Of a DNA stretch of 64,000 nt, positions 16,550-24,950 are shown piece by piece. Source of the DNA: JBMOOG01 sp049324535 (GTDB lineage: Bacteria; Pseudomonadota; Alphaproteobacteria; Rhodobacterales; Rhodobacteraceae); contig JBMOOG010000012.1 of NCBI GenBank assembly GCA_049324535.1, forward strand, positions 1 through 64,000, in the 5' to 3' direction. Numbering within the stretch: the first letter of the stretch is position 1; every line of letters begins with the position of its first letter. The notes under the pieces are model-generated. The model did no database searches. It saw only the letters and a program-made list of their open reading frames with translations, and had not been told where the DNA came from. The position numbers and the translations under genes are program-made.

Positions 16550-18571
16550 CTACTCCGCCGCCAGCGGGGCCTTGGCCCGCGCGGCCGCCATGGCCGACAG
16601 TTCGGCCATGAGAAGGCTTGCCCGCGCGACCGGGTTGGTCAGGTAGAAGTCGCGGATCGCGGGGCGGAAAGTGGCCCTGGCCGGCGCGCGGGGCGCCAGC
16701 GCGACCCAGTCGTTTGCCGGCACCTCGTCGATGCGGCCCAGATGCGGATGCGCCTTGACCAGCGCCTGGCGCAGCTGCGCGAGGCTGTCCCAGGGCTGGG
16801 TGCGGCCGAGATCGGCCGAAAGCGCCCGCAGGATCGCCCAGTTCTCCTTGGCCTCGCCCGGCGGGAAGCCGGCGCGCAGCGCCAGCTGCGGGCGGCCCTC
16901 GGTGTTGACGAAGAGCCCGCTCTCCTCGGTCCAGGCGGCGCCGGGCAGGATGATGTCGGCGCGGTGCGCGCCCCGGTCGCCGTGGCTGCCCTGATAGATC
17001 ACGAACGAACCGGGCCCGATCTCGACCTCGTCGGCGCCGAGATTGTAGATGACCTCGGCCCCTTCCATCGCCGCGGCAAGCCCGCCCTCGGTCACCGCGC
17101 CCACGTCCATCGCGCCGACGCGCGCGGCCGCGGTGTGCAGCACCAGCAGTTTCGCCTTGCGCGCCTCGGCGATGCGCATGGCCTGCGACAGCACCGCCTC
17201 GCCGTCGGCTTCGTTCAGCGCGCCCTGCCCGACGATGACGATCCCGGGCCTGGTGTCCTCGGGGGCGCTTTCTGCGAGCTTCACGTGATCGAGAAGCGCG
17301 GCCCGGTCGGTGCCGACATGGTGGTAGGGATAGGTCAGGTCGGCCGCCGCGCCGATCAGCGCCACCTGCGCGCCCCTGGTCCAGGCCTTGCGGATGCGCG
17401 CGTTCAGCACCGGCGCCTCGTCGCGCGGGTTGGTGCCGATCAGAAGGATGCCGCCCGCGCTGTCGATGTCCTCGATCCGGGCGGTGCCGACATAGGCCGA
17501 CCGGTTGCCGGCCGGAAGCCGCGCCCCGTCGGTGCGGCACTCGACCGAACCGCCGAGGCCCTCGACCAGCTGCTTGAGGCTGAAGGCCGCCTCGACCGGG
17601 GCGAGATCGCCCACCAGCCCCACGACCTTCCGGCCCTTCATGGCGGCGGCCGCGGCGTTCAGCGCCTCGGCCCAGCTGGCCTTGCGCAGCCGTCCGCCCT
17701 CGCGGATGTAGGGGCTGTCCAGCCGCTGGCGCTTCAGCCCGTCCCAGACGAAGCGGGTCTTGTCGCTGATCCACTCCTCGTTCACGCCGTCGTGGTTGCG
17801 CGGCAGGATGCGCATCACCTCGCGCCCCTTCGTGTCGACGCGGATGTTCGACCCGAGCGCGTCCATCACGTCGATCGTCTCGGTCTTGGTCAGTTCCCAG
17901 GGCCGCGCGGTGAAGGCGTAGGGCTTCGAAACCAGCGCGCCGACCGGGCAGAGGTCGATGATGTTGCCCTGAAGGTTCGAATCGAGCGTGCGGTTCAGAT
18001 ACGAGGTGATCTCGGCGTCCTCGCCGCGCCCGGTCTGGCCCATCTGAGTGATCCCGGCGACCTCGGTGGTGAAGCGCACGCAGCGGGTGCAGGAGATGCA
18101 GCGCGTCATGTGCGTCTCGACCAGAGGCCCGAGGTTCAGGTCCTCGGCGGCGCGCTTGGGCTCGCGGTAGCGCGAGAAGTCCACCCCGTAGGCCATCGCC
18201 TGATCCTGAAGGTCGCATTCGCCGCCCTGGTCGCAGATCGGGCAGTCGAGCGGGTGGTTGATGAGCAGGAACTCCATCACCCCTTCGCGCGCCTTCTTCA
18301 CCATCGGCGAGTTGGTCTTGACCACCGAGGGCTCGCCGTTCGGGCCGGGGCGCAGGTCCTTGACCTGCATGGCGCAGCTTGCGGCGGGCTTCGGCGGGCC
18401 GCCCACCACCTCGACAAGGCACATCCGGCAGTTGCCGGCGATCGACAGGCGTTCGTGGTAGCAGAAGCGCGGGATCTCGACGCCGGCCTGCTCGCAGGCC
18501 TGGATGAGGGTCAGGTTCGGATCGACCTCGACCTCGATGCCGTCGATGATGATCTTGCGCAGGGTGCTCAT
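16550..18571 (-). CDS. nuoG: NADH-quinone oxidoreductase subunit G
   Basis: The 673-aa largest peripheral-arm subunit. An N-terminal [2Fe-2S] ferredoxin domain contains CRMCLVEV, followed by the His-ligated cluster (HPLDCPICDQGGECDLQDQ) and the [4Fe-4S] motif CISCTRCVRF. A molybdopterin-oxidoreductase-like domain without the cofactor makes up the rest (GTNPRDEAPVLNARIRK, IILPGAAWTEESGLFVNTEG). The length is usual for alphaproteobacteria and mitochondria-like complex I. Confidence 0.96.
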   Translation of the reverse strand: MSTLRKIIIDGIEVEVDPNLTLIQACEQAGVEIPRFCYHERLSIAGNCRMCLVEVVGGPPKPAASCAMQVKDLRPGPNGEPSVVKTNSPMVKKAREGVMEFLLINHPLDCPICDQGGECDLQDQAMAYGVDFSRYREPKRAAEDLNLGPLVETHMTRCISCTRCVRFTTEVAGITQMGQTGRGEDAEITSYLNRTLDSNLQGNIIDLCPVGALVSKPYAFTARPWELTKTETIDVMDALGSNIRVDTKGREVMRILPRNHDGVNEEWISDKTRFVWDGLKRQRLDSPYIREGGRLRKASWAEALNAAAAAMKGRKVVGLVGDLAPVEAAFSLKQLVEGLGGSVECRTDGARLPAGNRSAYVGTARIEDIDSAGGILLIGTNPRDEAPVLNARIRKAWTRGAQVALIGAAADLTYPYHHVGTDRAALLDHVKLAESAPEDTRPGIVIVGQGALNEADGEAVLSQAMRIAEARKAKLLVLHTAAARVGAMDVGAVTEGGLAAAMEGAEVIYNLGADEVEIGPGSFVIYQGSHGDRGAHRADIILPGAAWTEESGLFVNTEGRPQLALRAGFPPGEAKENWAILRALSADLGRTQPWDSLAQLRQALVKAHPHLGRIDEVPANDWVALAPRAPARATFRPAIRDFYLTNPVARASLLMAELSAMAAARAKAPLAAE

Positions 18572-18574
18572 GGG

Positions 18575-18994
18575 TCAGTCGTTCCTCAACAGGCGGCCGA
18601 TCTGGGTGTTGGCTGCGATTTCTTCCCGGCCGACGCGGCAGAGCCCGGCCTCGTCGCCCTTGGCGGTGCCGCGGCTGGCCAGCCAGGCGTCGGCGATGGC
18701 CTCGATGCGGGCCTTCTCGGCCGGGTCGTCCACGAAGGCGCGGATCTCGGCGTCGGAATAGCCGTGCGATGCCGCGCGGCTCTTGAGATCCATCAGGAAC
18801 ATGATTCCCTGGATGCGGCGCGGCGAGATGGTCGGGCAGCCGCGGTGGATGCGGCCGCCGGCGGCGACGACCACGAGGCCGTCGGTCAGCTGCTGGTCGG
18901 ACCGCAGGTCGTCCCATTTCGGGGCGTCCTGGGCGGCGACGGCGGGCGCGGCCAGCAGGGTGGCGGCGAGCGCGGCACAGATTGCGCGTTTCAT
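18575..18994 (-). CDS. DUF5333-type secreted protein in the nuo operon
   Basis: The 139-aa protein has a clear signal peptide (MKRAICAALAATLLAAPAVA, cleavage near AQDA). The mature part is hydrophilic and helical, with two cysteines (RGCPTI and GLCRVG). It resembles the DUF5333 family, which I know from Rhodobacteraceae near nuo genes. The function is unknown. It is 3 bp upstream of nuoG and so belongs to the same message. A periplasmic product from an operon for a cytoplasm-facing enzyme suggests an assembly or unrelated envelope role, which is inference. Confidence 0.75.
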   Translation of the reverse strand: MKRAICAALAATLLAAPAVAAQDAPKWDDLRSDQQLTDGLVVVAAGGRIHRGCPTISPRRIQGIMFLMDLKSRAASHGYSDAEIRAFVDDPAEKARIEAIADAWLASRGTAKGDEAGLCRVGREEIAANTQIGRLLRND

Positions 18995-19065
18995 GGCGGA
19001 TCCTTTCGTTCCGGGGGCCTGACCCCCGAAAGTGGTCCGATCCGCCGGATAGGCAATAACCGCGC

Positions 19066-19560
19066 TCATGCCGCCCTCTCGCCGCAGGCGCGGGTCCGCC
19101 AAAGCCGCGCGTCCTTCAGCCAGTTCCAGCCGAAGGCGTGGTCGCTGTCGCCATGCGCCCGCCTGTGATCGAGCCGCGCCAGCGCCTCGTCGAGCGTGGG
19201 CCGGTGGCCCGCCGGCACCCACCACATCACGAAGTGCTGCTGCCCGAGAATCTCGAACCACTCCTGCCGGCGCTGGTAGAAGGCGCGGTGGACCGTGTTC
19301 CAGACGAAGGCTTCCAGCGTCTCGACCGATTCCCAGACGGTGAGGTTCGCAATGAACTGCGGGTCATTGGCGATCTTCGCCTCGGTGTTGCCCGTGCCCG
19401 GCGCGCCCGAGCCCTCCATCATCCAGACGAAACCGGGGCTGCGCCGGCCGATGCCGTTCACCGCGTCGAGCGCCTTCATGAAGGGCGCCACGCGCGGATC
19501 GTCGGTCGGCGCCAGAAGCCGCCCGACGTTCAGCTCGGCCAGGTGCAGGGTCCCGGTCAC
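19066..19560 (-). CDS. DUF3291 domain protein
   Basis: The 164-aa soluble protein begins LHLAELNVGRLLAPTDDPRV. It has the family pattern of a dimeric alpha/beta-barrel fold: PGFVWMMEGSG, NLTVWESVETLEAFVW, HRAFYQRRQEWFE and MWWVPAGHRPTLDEALARLD. I recognise DUF3291, whose biochemical role is not established (the fold is shared with small heme or monooxygenase proteins). Its start overlaps the preceding 73-aa membrane protein gene by 4 bp. The gap to DUF5333 is 71 bp. Confidence 0.82.
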   Translation of the reverse strand: MTGTLHLAELNVGRLLAPTDDPRVAPFMKALDAVNGIGRRSPGFVWMMEGSGAPGTGNTEAKIANDPQFIANLTVWESVETLEAFVWNTVHRAFYQRRQEWFEILGQQHFVMWWVPAGHRPTLDEALARLDHRRAHGDSDHAFGWNWLKDARLWRTRACGERAA

Positions 19561-19778
19561 GAACGCCCCCTGAGCGCCGGCCAGTCCTTGAACGCCAGCA
19601 CGTAAAGCGAAATCAGGTTCACCAGCGGCACCAGCATCAGCAGGCAGAGCCAGCCCGAATGGCCGGTCCGCTTCCAGAGCTGATAGAAGGGCGCCAGCAG
19701 CAGCGCGCCCCCGATCAGCATCGGCACCAGAGCCGGAAGCCCGGTCAGTTGGAACCCCCAGGATTCGTCGCGCATCAT
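19557..19778 (-). CDS. Small two-helix membrane protein (73 aa)
   Basis: The 73-aa protein has two predicted transmembrane helices (about 12-32 and 42-62) and the motif YQLWKRTGHSGWLCLLMLVP, followed by a short polar C-terminus. It looks like one of the small KRTGHSGW-type membrane proteins common in proteobacteria, of unknown function. It lies 4 bp after the nuoF stop and overlaps the DUF3291 gene by 4 bp, so it is embedded in the nuo transcript. Two adjacent ATG codons make the first residue ambiguous. Confidence 0.75.
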   Translation of the reverse strand: MMRDESWGFQLTGLPALVPMLIGGALLLAPFYQLWKRTGHSGWLCLLMLVPLVNLISLYVLAFKDWPALRGRS

Positions 19779-19782
19779 CGCC

Positions 19783-21078
19783 CTACTCCGCCGCCACGGC
19801 CGTCACCCGGCCCGCCTTGCGGGCGCGGATGCGGTCCTCGATCTCGTCCCGGAACTGCCGGATCAGGCCCTGGATCGGCCAGGCGGCCGCATCGCCGAGC
19901 GCGCAGATCGTGTGGCCCTCGACCTGCTTCGTCACCGACAGGAGCATGTCGATCTCCTCGATCTCGGCCTCGCCGCGCACCAGCCGGTCCATGACCCGCA
20001 TCATCCAGCCGGTGCCTTCCCGGCAGGGCGTGCACTGGCCGCAGCTTTCGTGCTTGTAGAACTTGGACAGCCGCCAGATCGCCTTCACGATGTCGGTGGA
20101 CTGGTCCATCACGATCACCGCCGCGGTGCCGAGCCCGGACTTCCTCTCGCGCAGCCAGTCGAAATCCATCAGCGCCTCGTCGCATTCCTCGGCGCGCAGA
20201 AGCTGCACCGACGAGCCGCCCGGGATCACCGCCTTGAGGTTCTTCCAGCCGCCGCGCACGCCGCCGCAGTGCTTGTCCAGAAGCTCCTTCAGCGGGATCG
20301 ACATCGCCTCTTCGACGACGCAGGGGTTGTTCACGTGGCCCGAGATCGCGAAGAGCTTGGTGCCGGTGTTGTTCGGGCGTCCGAAGGACGCGAACCACGA
20401 CGCGCCGCGGCGCAGGATCGTCGGCACCACCGCGATGGATTCCACGTTGTTCACCGTGGTCGGGCAGCCGTAAAGCCCCGACCCGGCCGGGAACGGCGGC
20501 TTCATCCGCGGCATGCCCTTCTTGCCTTCGAGGCTTTCGAGAAGCGCGGTCTCCTCGCCGCAGATGTAGGCGCCGGCGCCGTGGTGCAGGTAGAGATCGA
20601 AGTCATAGCCCGACTTGCAGGCGTTCTTGCCGATCAGCCCGGCCTCGTAGGCCTCGTCGATGGCGGCCTGAAGCGCCTCGCGTTCGCGGATGTATTCGCC
20701 GCGGATGTAGATGTAGCAGGCATGGGCCCCCATCGCGAAGGATGCGATAAGGCAGCCCTCGATCAGGGTGTGCGGATCATGGCGCATGATCTCGCGGTCC
20801 TTGCAGGTGCCGGGCTCGGATTCGTCGGCGTTCACCACCAGATAGGACGGCCGCCCGTCCGAGGCCTTGGGCATGAACGACCACTTGAGCCCGGTCGGAA
20901 AGCCCGCGCCGCCCCGGCCGCGCAGGCCGGATGCCTTGACCTGCTCGACGATCCAGTCGCGGCCCTGCGCAAGAATCTTCGCCGTTCCGTCCCACTGGCC
21001 GCGCGCCATGGCGCCCTTCAGCGAACGGTCGTGCATGCCGTAGAGGTTGGTGAAGATCCGGTCCTGGTCTTTCAGCAT
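19783..21078 (-). CDS. nuoF: NADH-quinone oxidoreductase subunit F
   Basis: The 431-aa subunit binds NADH and FMN and carries cluster N3. Conserved features are GLRGRGGAGFPTGLKWSFM (nucleotide binding), NADESEPGTCKDREIM, a Gly-rich FMN region, and the cluster motif SCGQCTPCREG near residues 345-355 with a distal Cys in TICALGDAAAWP. The length fits. It starts the second third of the operon, 10 bp after the DUF5337 gene. Confidence 0.97.
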   Translation of the reverse strand: MLKDQDRIFTNLYGMHDRSLKGAMARGQWDGTAKILAQGRDWIVEQVKASGLRGRGGAGFPTGLKWSFMPKASDGRPSYLVVNADESEPGTCKDREIMRHDPHTLIEGCLIASFAMGAHACYIYIRGEYIREREALQAAIDEAYEAGLIGKNACKSGYDFDLYLHHGAGAYICGEETALLESLEGKKGMPRMKPPFPAGSGLYGCPTTVNNVESIAVVPTILRRGASWFASFGRPNNTGTKLFAISGHVNNPCVVEEAMSIPLKELLDKHCGGVRGGWKNLKAVIPGGSSVQLLRAEECDEALMDFDWLRERKSGLGTAAVIVMDQSTDIVKAIWRLSKFYKHESCGQCTPCREGTGWMMRVMDRLVRGEAEIEEIDMLLSVTKQVEGHTICALGDAAAWPIQGLIRQFRDEIEDRIRARKAGRVTAVAAE

Positions 21079-21088
21079 GGTCCGCTTC

Positions 21089-21379
21089 CTATTTCCGGGC
21101 CGAGCCCCAATTGCGGGGGCGCGAGGATTTCTGCGTGGTGCGGCGTGTGGGGGCCGCCGGCGGGTGAGCCAGACGCGCCTGCCGCCGCCAGAGCCGCCAG
21201 GCGACGATCAGCGCCCAGAGGAAGGCCGCGAGCGCCGCGAGGTCGAAGAGGAACGACAGCGACGGGTCCCAGCCGAAGCGCTGGCCGGCGTAGTTGGCCG
21301 CCACCCACAGAAGGCCGGCGGCGGCGATCACGATCGCCACCACCCGTCCCTGCCGGCCGATTGCCTGCCGTTCGTCCAC
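21089..21379 (-). CDS. DUF5337-type small membrane protein
   Basis: The 96-aa protein has two transmembrane helices (about residues 12-30 and 40-64) and a strongly basic C-terminal tail. It begins MDERQAIGRQGRVVAIVIA, the pattern I associate with DUF5337, a Rhodobacteraceae family that travels with nuoE and nuoF. The function is unknown. The gap to nuoF is 10 bp and to the HhH protein 21 bp. The basic tail should face the cytoplasm. Confidence 0.78.
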   Translation of the reverse strand: MDERQAIGRQGRVVAIVIAAAGLLWVAANYAGQRFGWDPSLSFLFDLAALAAFLWALIVAWRLWRRQARLAHPPAAPTRRTTQKSSRPRNWGSARK

Positions 21380-21400
21380 GTCGGGGCTCCCTCATCCGCC

Positions 21401-22393
21401 TCAGTAGACCTCGCCCTTGGCGACCCGCTTCGAGAATTCGGTCGTGCCGCCCTTGGCGAGGATCTTGGCCTGCTTGACCCATTCGTCGCGGGTGATGCGG
21501 CCGTGGAAGCCCACCATCTTCTCGTCGACGAAGGCGATGTCGCGGGCCTTCCAGGACGCGATCTGGTCGAAATGCCAGACGCCGACCGAGTTCAGGAGCG
21601 CCTCGAGCTTGGGCCCGACCCCCTTGATCTGCTTCAGGTCGTCGGCCTTGCCGCCGCGCGGGGCGGCCAGCAGCTCGGGGGCCGCGGCGGGCTTTTCGGC
21701 CTTGGACTTGGCGAGCGCCGCGTCGAGCCCCGAGGCGCGCGGAGTGGCTGCGGCGTCCGCCGCAGCCGGGGCCTTGGCCCTGCCCTTGGCGGCGGGCTTG
21801 CCCACCTTGGCCTTGGCGGCGGGCTTGCCGGACGCCGCCTTGGGCGCGGGCTTCTCCGCCTTGGCTTTCGCGGCGGGCTTGCCGGGCGCCGCCTTGGGGG
21901 CGGGCGCCGGCGGGGCCGACACCACCGCGGACATGACCGCCGCCGGAGCGGTGGCGGCGGCCGGGGCGACAGCCGGAGCGGCGGGCGCCAACGGGGCAGC
22001 GACCGGTGCGGGCGCCGGCTTCGGGGCCGCGACCGCAGTGGCAACCGGAGCGGCAACCGGAGCGGCGGCGGGGGCGGCGGCGGGGGCGGCGGCCGCGGGG
22101 GCGACCGGCTTCGGGGCCGCCGCCGGTGCCGGTGCCGGTGCCGGTGCCGGTGGCGCCGGTGCCGCAGCGGTCATCGGCCGCGTGTCCTGCGCGGGCATCC
22201 GGCCCGAGCAGAACGCCCAGGCGAGGAAGCCGCCGAAGAGGGCGAAGAACAGCAGGCCGAAGAACACCGCCGTGACCAGCGGATAGTGCGCAACCATGGC
22301 AAGCAGAATTGCGACGAGAAGACCGCCGGCCGCAGCCGCGACCCAGCAGTTCCGCCGGCACTCCGAAGACCCGTTGTCCGTCATGGCATCCAC
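21401..22393 (-). CDS. Membrane-anchored protein with C-terminal helix-hairpin-helix domain
   Basis: The 330-aa protein has two N-terminal helices (about 18-38 and 42-63), then ~190 residues of Ala/Pro linker turning Ala/Lys-rich. A compact C-terminal domain (about 262-330) begins DDLKQIKGVGPKLEALLNSV. That domain resembles the flap-endonuclease-like HhH domain of predicted nucleases, but I see no nuclease active site. The same domain, about half identical by eye, is fused to the C-terminus of NuoE encoded immediately upstream. A paralogous pair in one operon suggests a structural role at complex I (inference). The second Met (MTDNGSS) is an alternative start. Confidence 0.8.
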   Translation of the reverse strand: MDAMTDNGSSECRRNCWVAAAAGGLLVAILLAMVAHYPLVTAVFFGLLFFALFGGFLAWAFCSGRMPAQDTRPMTAAAPAPPAPAPAPAPAAAPKPVAPAAAAPAAAPAAAPVAAPVATAVAAPKPAPAPVAAPLAPAAPAVAPAAATAPAAVMSAVVSAPPAPAPKAAPGKPAAKAKAEKPAPKAASGKPAAKAKVGKPAAKGRAKAPAAADAAATPRASGLDAALAKSKAEKPAAAPELLAAPRGGKADDLKQIKGVGPKLEALLNSVGVWHFDQIASWKARDIAFVDEKMVGFHGRITRDEWVKQAKILAKGGTTEFSKRVAKGEVY

Positions 22394-22435
22394 TCCCTCT
22401 TACCGTCTTTTCTCCGTGCGCGTTTCCGTTCCGCG

Positions 22436-23488
22436 TCAGTCCTTGCGGCTGAACTCCCGTGCCTGCGCCACCCAGTTGTCGCGGCTGACGCGGCCCTTGA
22501 AGCCTTCGAGGTTGTCATCGACCCAGGCGACCTCGGCCTCGGTCCAGGCGGCGATCTGGTCGAAATGGAAATAGCCGAGCCGGTGCAGCAGCGCCTCGAG
22601 CTTCGGCCCCACGCCGACGATGCGCTTGAGATCGTCCGGCTGGCCCTTGCGCGCGGCCTTCAGAGCCTTGGGCTTCACGGCCGCGGCCTTCGCCGCGGGG
22701 GCGGCCGGTTTCGCGGCCTTCGCCGCGGGGGCGGGTTTCGTTGCGGGCTTCGCGGCGGCTTTCGGCGCCGCCTTCGCGGTCACGCCCTGCCAGGGCGCGG
22801 TCAGAGGCTCTTCGGTGCCGTCGATCCGCTTCAGCCCGTCGCGCAGATCGACCGCCCGCTGGACACTGGCATTGTACTGGGTCCGGCCCGAGTCGAATTC
22901 CCGCAGCGAGGTCAGCCCCGACAGCGGCTCGGACGCGTAGCGCCCGTTCTGCGGGCCGGGCACCGGGACCTCGCCCGCCGCCATGCGGTCGAGCAGCGCC
23001 TCGAGCGTCTCGGGCGTCAGGTCCTCGTAATAATCCTTGCCGATCTGGGCCATCGGCGCGTTGGTGCAGGAGCCCAGGCACTCGACCTCTTCCCAGGAAA
23101 ACTTGCCGTCGGCGGAGAGCTCGTGCGCGCGGGCCGCGATCTTCTTCTTGCAGACGCCGATCAGGTCCTCGGCCCCCATGATCATGCAGGAGGTGGTGCC
23201 GCAGACCTGGACATGGGCCACCGATCCGACGGGTTGCAGCTGGAACATGAAGTAGAAGGTCGCGACCTCCAGCGCCCGGATGTAGGGCATGCCCAGCATG
23301 TCGGCGACGTATTCGATGGCGGGCTTCGTAAGCCAGCCTTCCTGTTCCTGCGCGCGCCACAGAAGCGGAATGATCGCGCTGGCCTGCCGGCCCTCGGGGT
23401 ATTTCGTCATCTGCGCCCGCGCCCAGGCGAGGTTCGCGGGCGTGAAGGCGAAGGACGCGGGCTGTTCGGGATGAAGGCGGCGGAGCAT
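22436..23488 (-). CDS. nuoE: NADH-quinone oxidoreductase subunit E with C-terminal HhH extension
   Basis: The 350-aa protein has as residues 1-205 the normal thioredoxin-fold NuoE that carries [2Fe-2S] cluster N1a. Its ligands are Cys96, Cys101 (VCGTTSC), Cys137 and Cys141 (CLGSC). Next come about 80 residues including an Ala/Lys/Pro repeat linker (KPATKPAPAAKAAKP), then a 65-residue HhH-like domain starting DDLKRIVGVGPKLEALLHRL. An ordinary NuoE has about 165-240 residues. Long NuoE proteins occur in relatives such as Rhodobacter, so the fusion is probably lineage-wide and not an artefact. Confidence 0.93.
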   Translation of the reverse strand: MLRRLHPEQPASFAFTPANLAWARAQMTKYPEGRQASAIIPLLWRAQEQEGWLTKPAIEYVADMLGMPYIRALEVATFYFMFQLQPVGSVAHVQVCGTTSCMIMGAEDLIGVCKKKIAARAHELSADGKFSWEEVECLGSCTNAPMAQIGKDYYEDLTPETLEALLDRMAAGEVPVPGPQNGRYASEPLSGLTSLREFDSGRTQYNASVQRAVDLRDGLKRIDGTEEPLTAPWQGVTAKAAPKAAAKPATKPAPAAKAAKPAAPAAKAAAVKPKALKAARKGQPDDLKRIVGVGPKLEALLHRLGYFHFDQIAAWTEAEVAWVDDNLEGFKGRVSRDNWVAQAREFSRKD

Positions 23489-23553
23489 TCAGAGCATTCC
23501 TGTCGTATCGCCGGCAAGGCCGGCCAGCGGGTGCGCGGGACGGAGGGCGGAAT

Positions 23554-24795
23554 TCACCGGTCCACCTCGCCGAACACGATGTCGAGCGAGCCGATGATCG
23601 CGGCCACGTCGGCCAGCATGTGGCCCTTGGCCAGATGGTCCATGGCCTGAAGGTGCGGATAGCCCGGCGCGCGCAGCTTCGCCCGCCAGGGCCGGTTGGT
23701 GCCGTCCGCGACCAGATAGACGCCGAACTCGCCCTTGGGGGCCTCGACCGCGGCATAGACCTCGCCCGCCGGAACCTTGAAGCCCTCGGTGTAGAGCTTG
23801 AAGTGGTGGATGAGCGCCTCCATGTCGCGCTTCATCTCGCCCCGCTTCGGCGGCGTGAGCTTGCCGCGCGCCAGCACGTCGGTCTGCGCGTCGGGCGCGC
23901 GCAGCTTGGCCAGCGCCTGCTTGATGATGCGGGTGGACTGGCGCATCTCTTCCATGCGGCAGAGATAGCGGTCGTAACAGTCGCCGTTCTTGCCGACCGG
24001 GATCTGGAAGTCGAACTCGTCGTAGCATTCGTAGGGCTGGCTGCGGCGCAAATCCCAGGCCAGCCCCGAGCCGCGCACCATCACGCCGGAAAAGCCCCAG
24101 TGCTGGATGTCCTCGGGCGTGACCACGGCGATGTCCACGTTGCGCTGCTTGAAGATCCGGTTTTCGGTCAGCAGCCCGTCGAGATCGTCGAGCACCTTCG
24201 GGAAGGCGTCGGCCCAGGCGTCGATGTCGTCGAGCAGCGCGGGCGGCAGGTCCTGATGGACGCCGCCGGGACGGAAATAGGCGGCGTGGAGCCGCGCCCC
24301 GCAGGCGCGCTCGTAGAAGACCATGAGCTTCTCGCGTTCCTCGAAGCCCCAGAGCGGCGGGGTCAGCGCGCCCACGTCCATCGCCTGCGTCGTCACGTTC
24401 AGCAGGTGGTTCAGGATGCGCCCGATCTCGGAATAGAGCACCCGGATCAGGCTCGCGCGCCGCGGCACCTCGGTCCCGGTCAGCCGTTCGATGGCGAGGC
24501 ACCAGGCGTGTTCCTGGTTCATCGGCGCCACATAGTCCAGCCGGTCGAAATAGGGCAGGTTCTGCAGGTAGGTGCGGCTTTCCATCAGCTTCTCGGTGCC
24601 GCGATGCAGAAGCCCGATGTGCGGGTCGCAGCGCTCGACAATCTCGCCGTCCAGCTCGAGCACAAGGCGCAGAACGCCATGCGCAGCCGGGTGTTGCGGG
24701 CCGAAGTTGATGTTGAAGTTGCGGATCTTCTGCTCGCCGGTCTCGCTGTCGATCGAGCCGTCGTCATAGGTGGTCTTGCGGATGTCGCCGTCCAT
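23554..24795 (-). CDS. nuoD: NADH-quinone oxidoreductase subunit D
   Basis: The 413-aa 49-kDa-type subunit forms the quinone site with NuoB. It shows the conserved NINFGPQHPAAHGVLRLVLE, HIGLLHRGTEKLMESRTYLQ, DYVAPMNQEHAWCLAIERL and, at the C-terminus, IIGSLDIVFGEVDR. The ATG (24793-24795) shares one base with the stop of the 51-aa ORF upstream (TGATG). Its GGAGG ribosome site lies inside that ORF. Confidence 0.96.
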   Translation of the reverse strand: MDGDIRKTTYDDGSIDSETGEQKIRNFNINFGPQHPAAHGVLRLVLELDGEIVERCDPHIGLLHRGTEKLMESRTYLQNLPYFDRLDYVAPMNQEHAWCLAIERLTGTEVPRRASLIRVLYSEIGRILNHLLNVTTQAMDVGALTPPLWGFEEREKLMVFYERACGARLHAAYFRPGGVHQDLPPALLDDIDAWADAFPKVLDDLDGLLTENRIFKQRNVDIAVVTPEDIQHWGFSGVMVRGSGLAWDLRRSQPYECYDEFDFQIPVGKNGDCYDRYLCRMEEMRQSTRIIKQALAKLRAPDAQTDVLARGKLTPPKRGEMKRDMEALIHHFKLYTEGFKVPAGEVYAAVEAPKGEFGVYLVADGTNRPWRAKLRAPGYPHLQAMDHLAKGHMLADVAAIIGSLDIVFGEVDR

Positions 24796-24950
24796 CAGAT
24801 TGCCTCCGCAGGGCTGGGACTGCCGTATCTTCTGTTCTTCAACGTCTTGGCTTGCAGACGAAACCGATCTTTCCGTGCCGCCGCAATCCCGACGAGTGCC
24901 GCCACAGCAGCAACGACGGCTCCGATTTCCGAAAGCGCTTGCCGCCGCAT
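24795..24950 (-). CDS. 51-aa single-helix ORF locked between nuoC and nuoD
   Basis: The frame runs from ATG 24948-24950, which overlaps the nuoC stop (ATGA), to a TGA that overlaps the nuoD start (TGATG). It encodes a short N-terminus (MRRQALSEIG), a hydrophobic Ala/Val helix (about residues 10-25) and a very basic tail (ARKDRFRLQAKTLKNRRY). The tight overlap on both sides and the nuoD ribosome site within its 3' end argue for translation. I know no family for it. It could instead be a non-functional spacer that only couples nuoC to nuoD translation. Confidence 0.6.
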   Translation of the reverse strand: MRRQALSEIGAVVAAVAALVGIAAARKDRFRLQAKTLKNRRYGSPSPAEAI

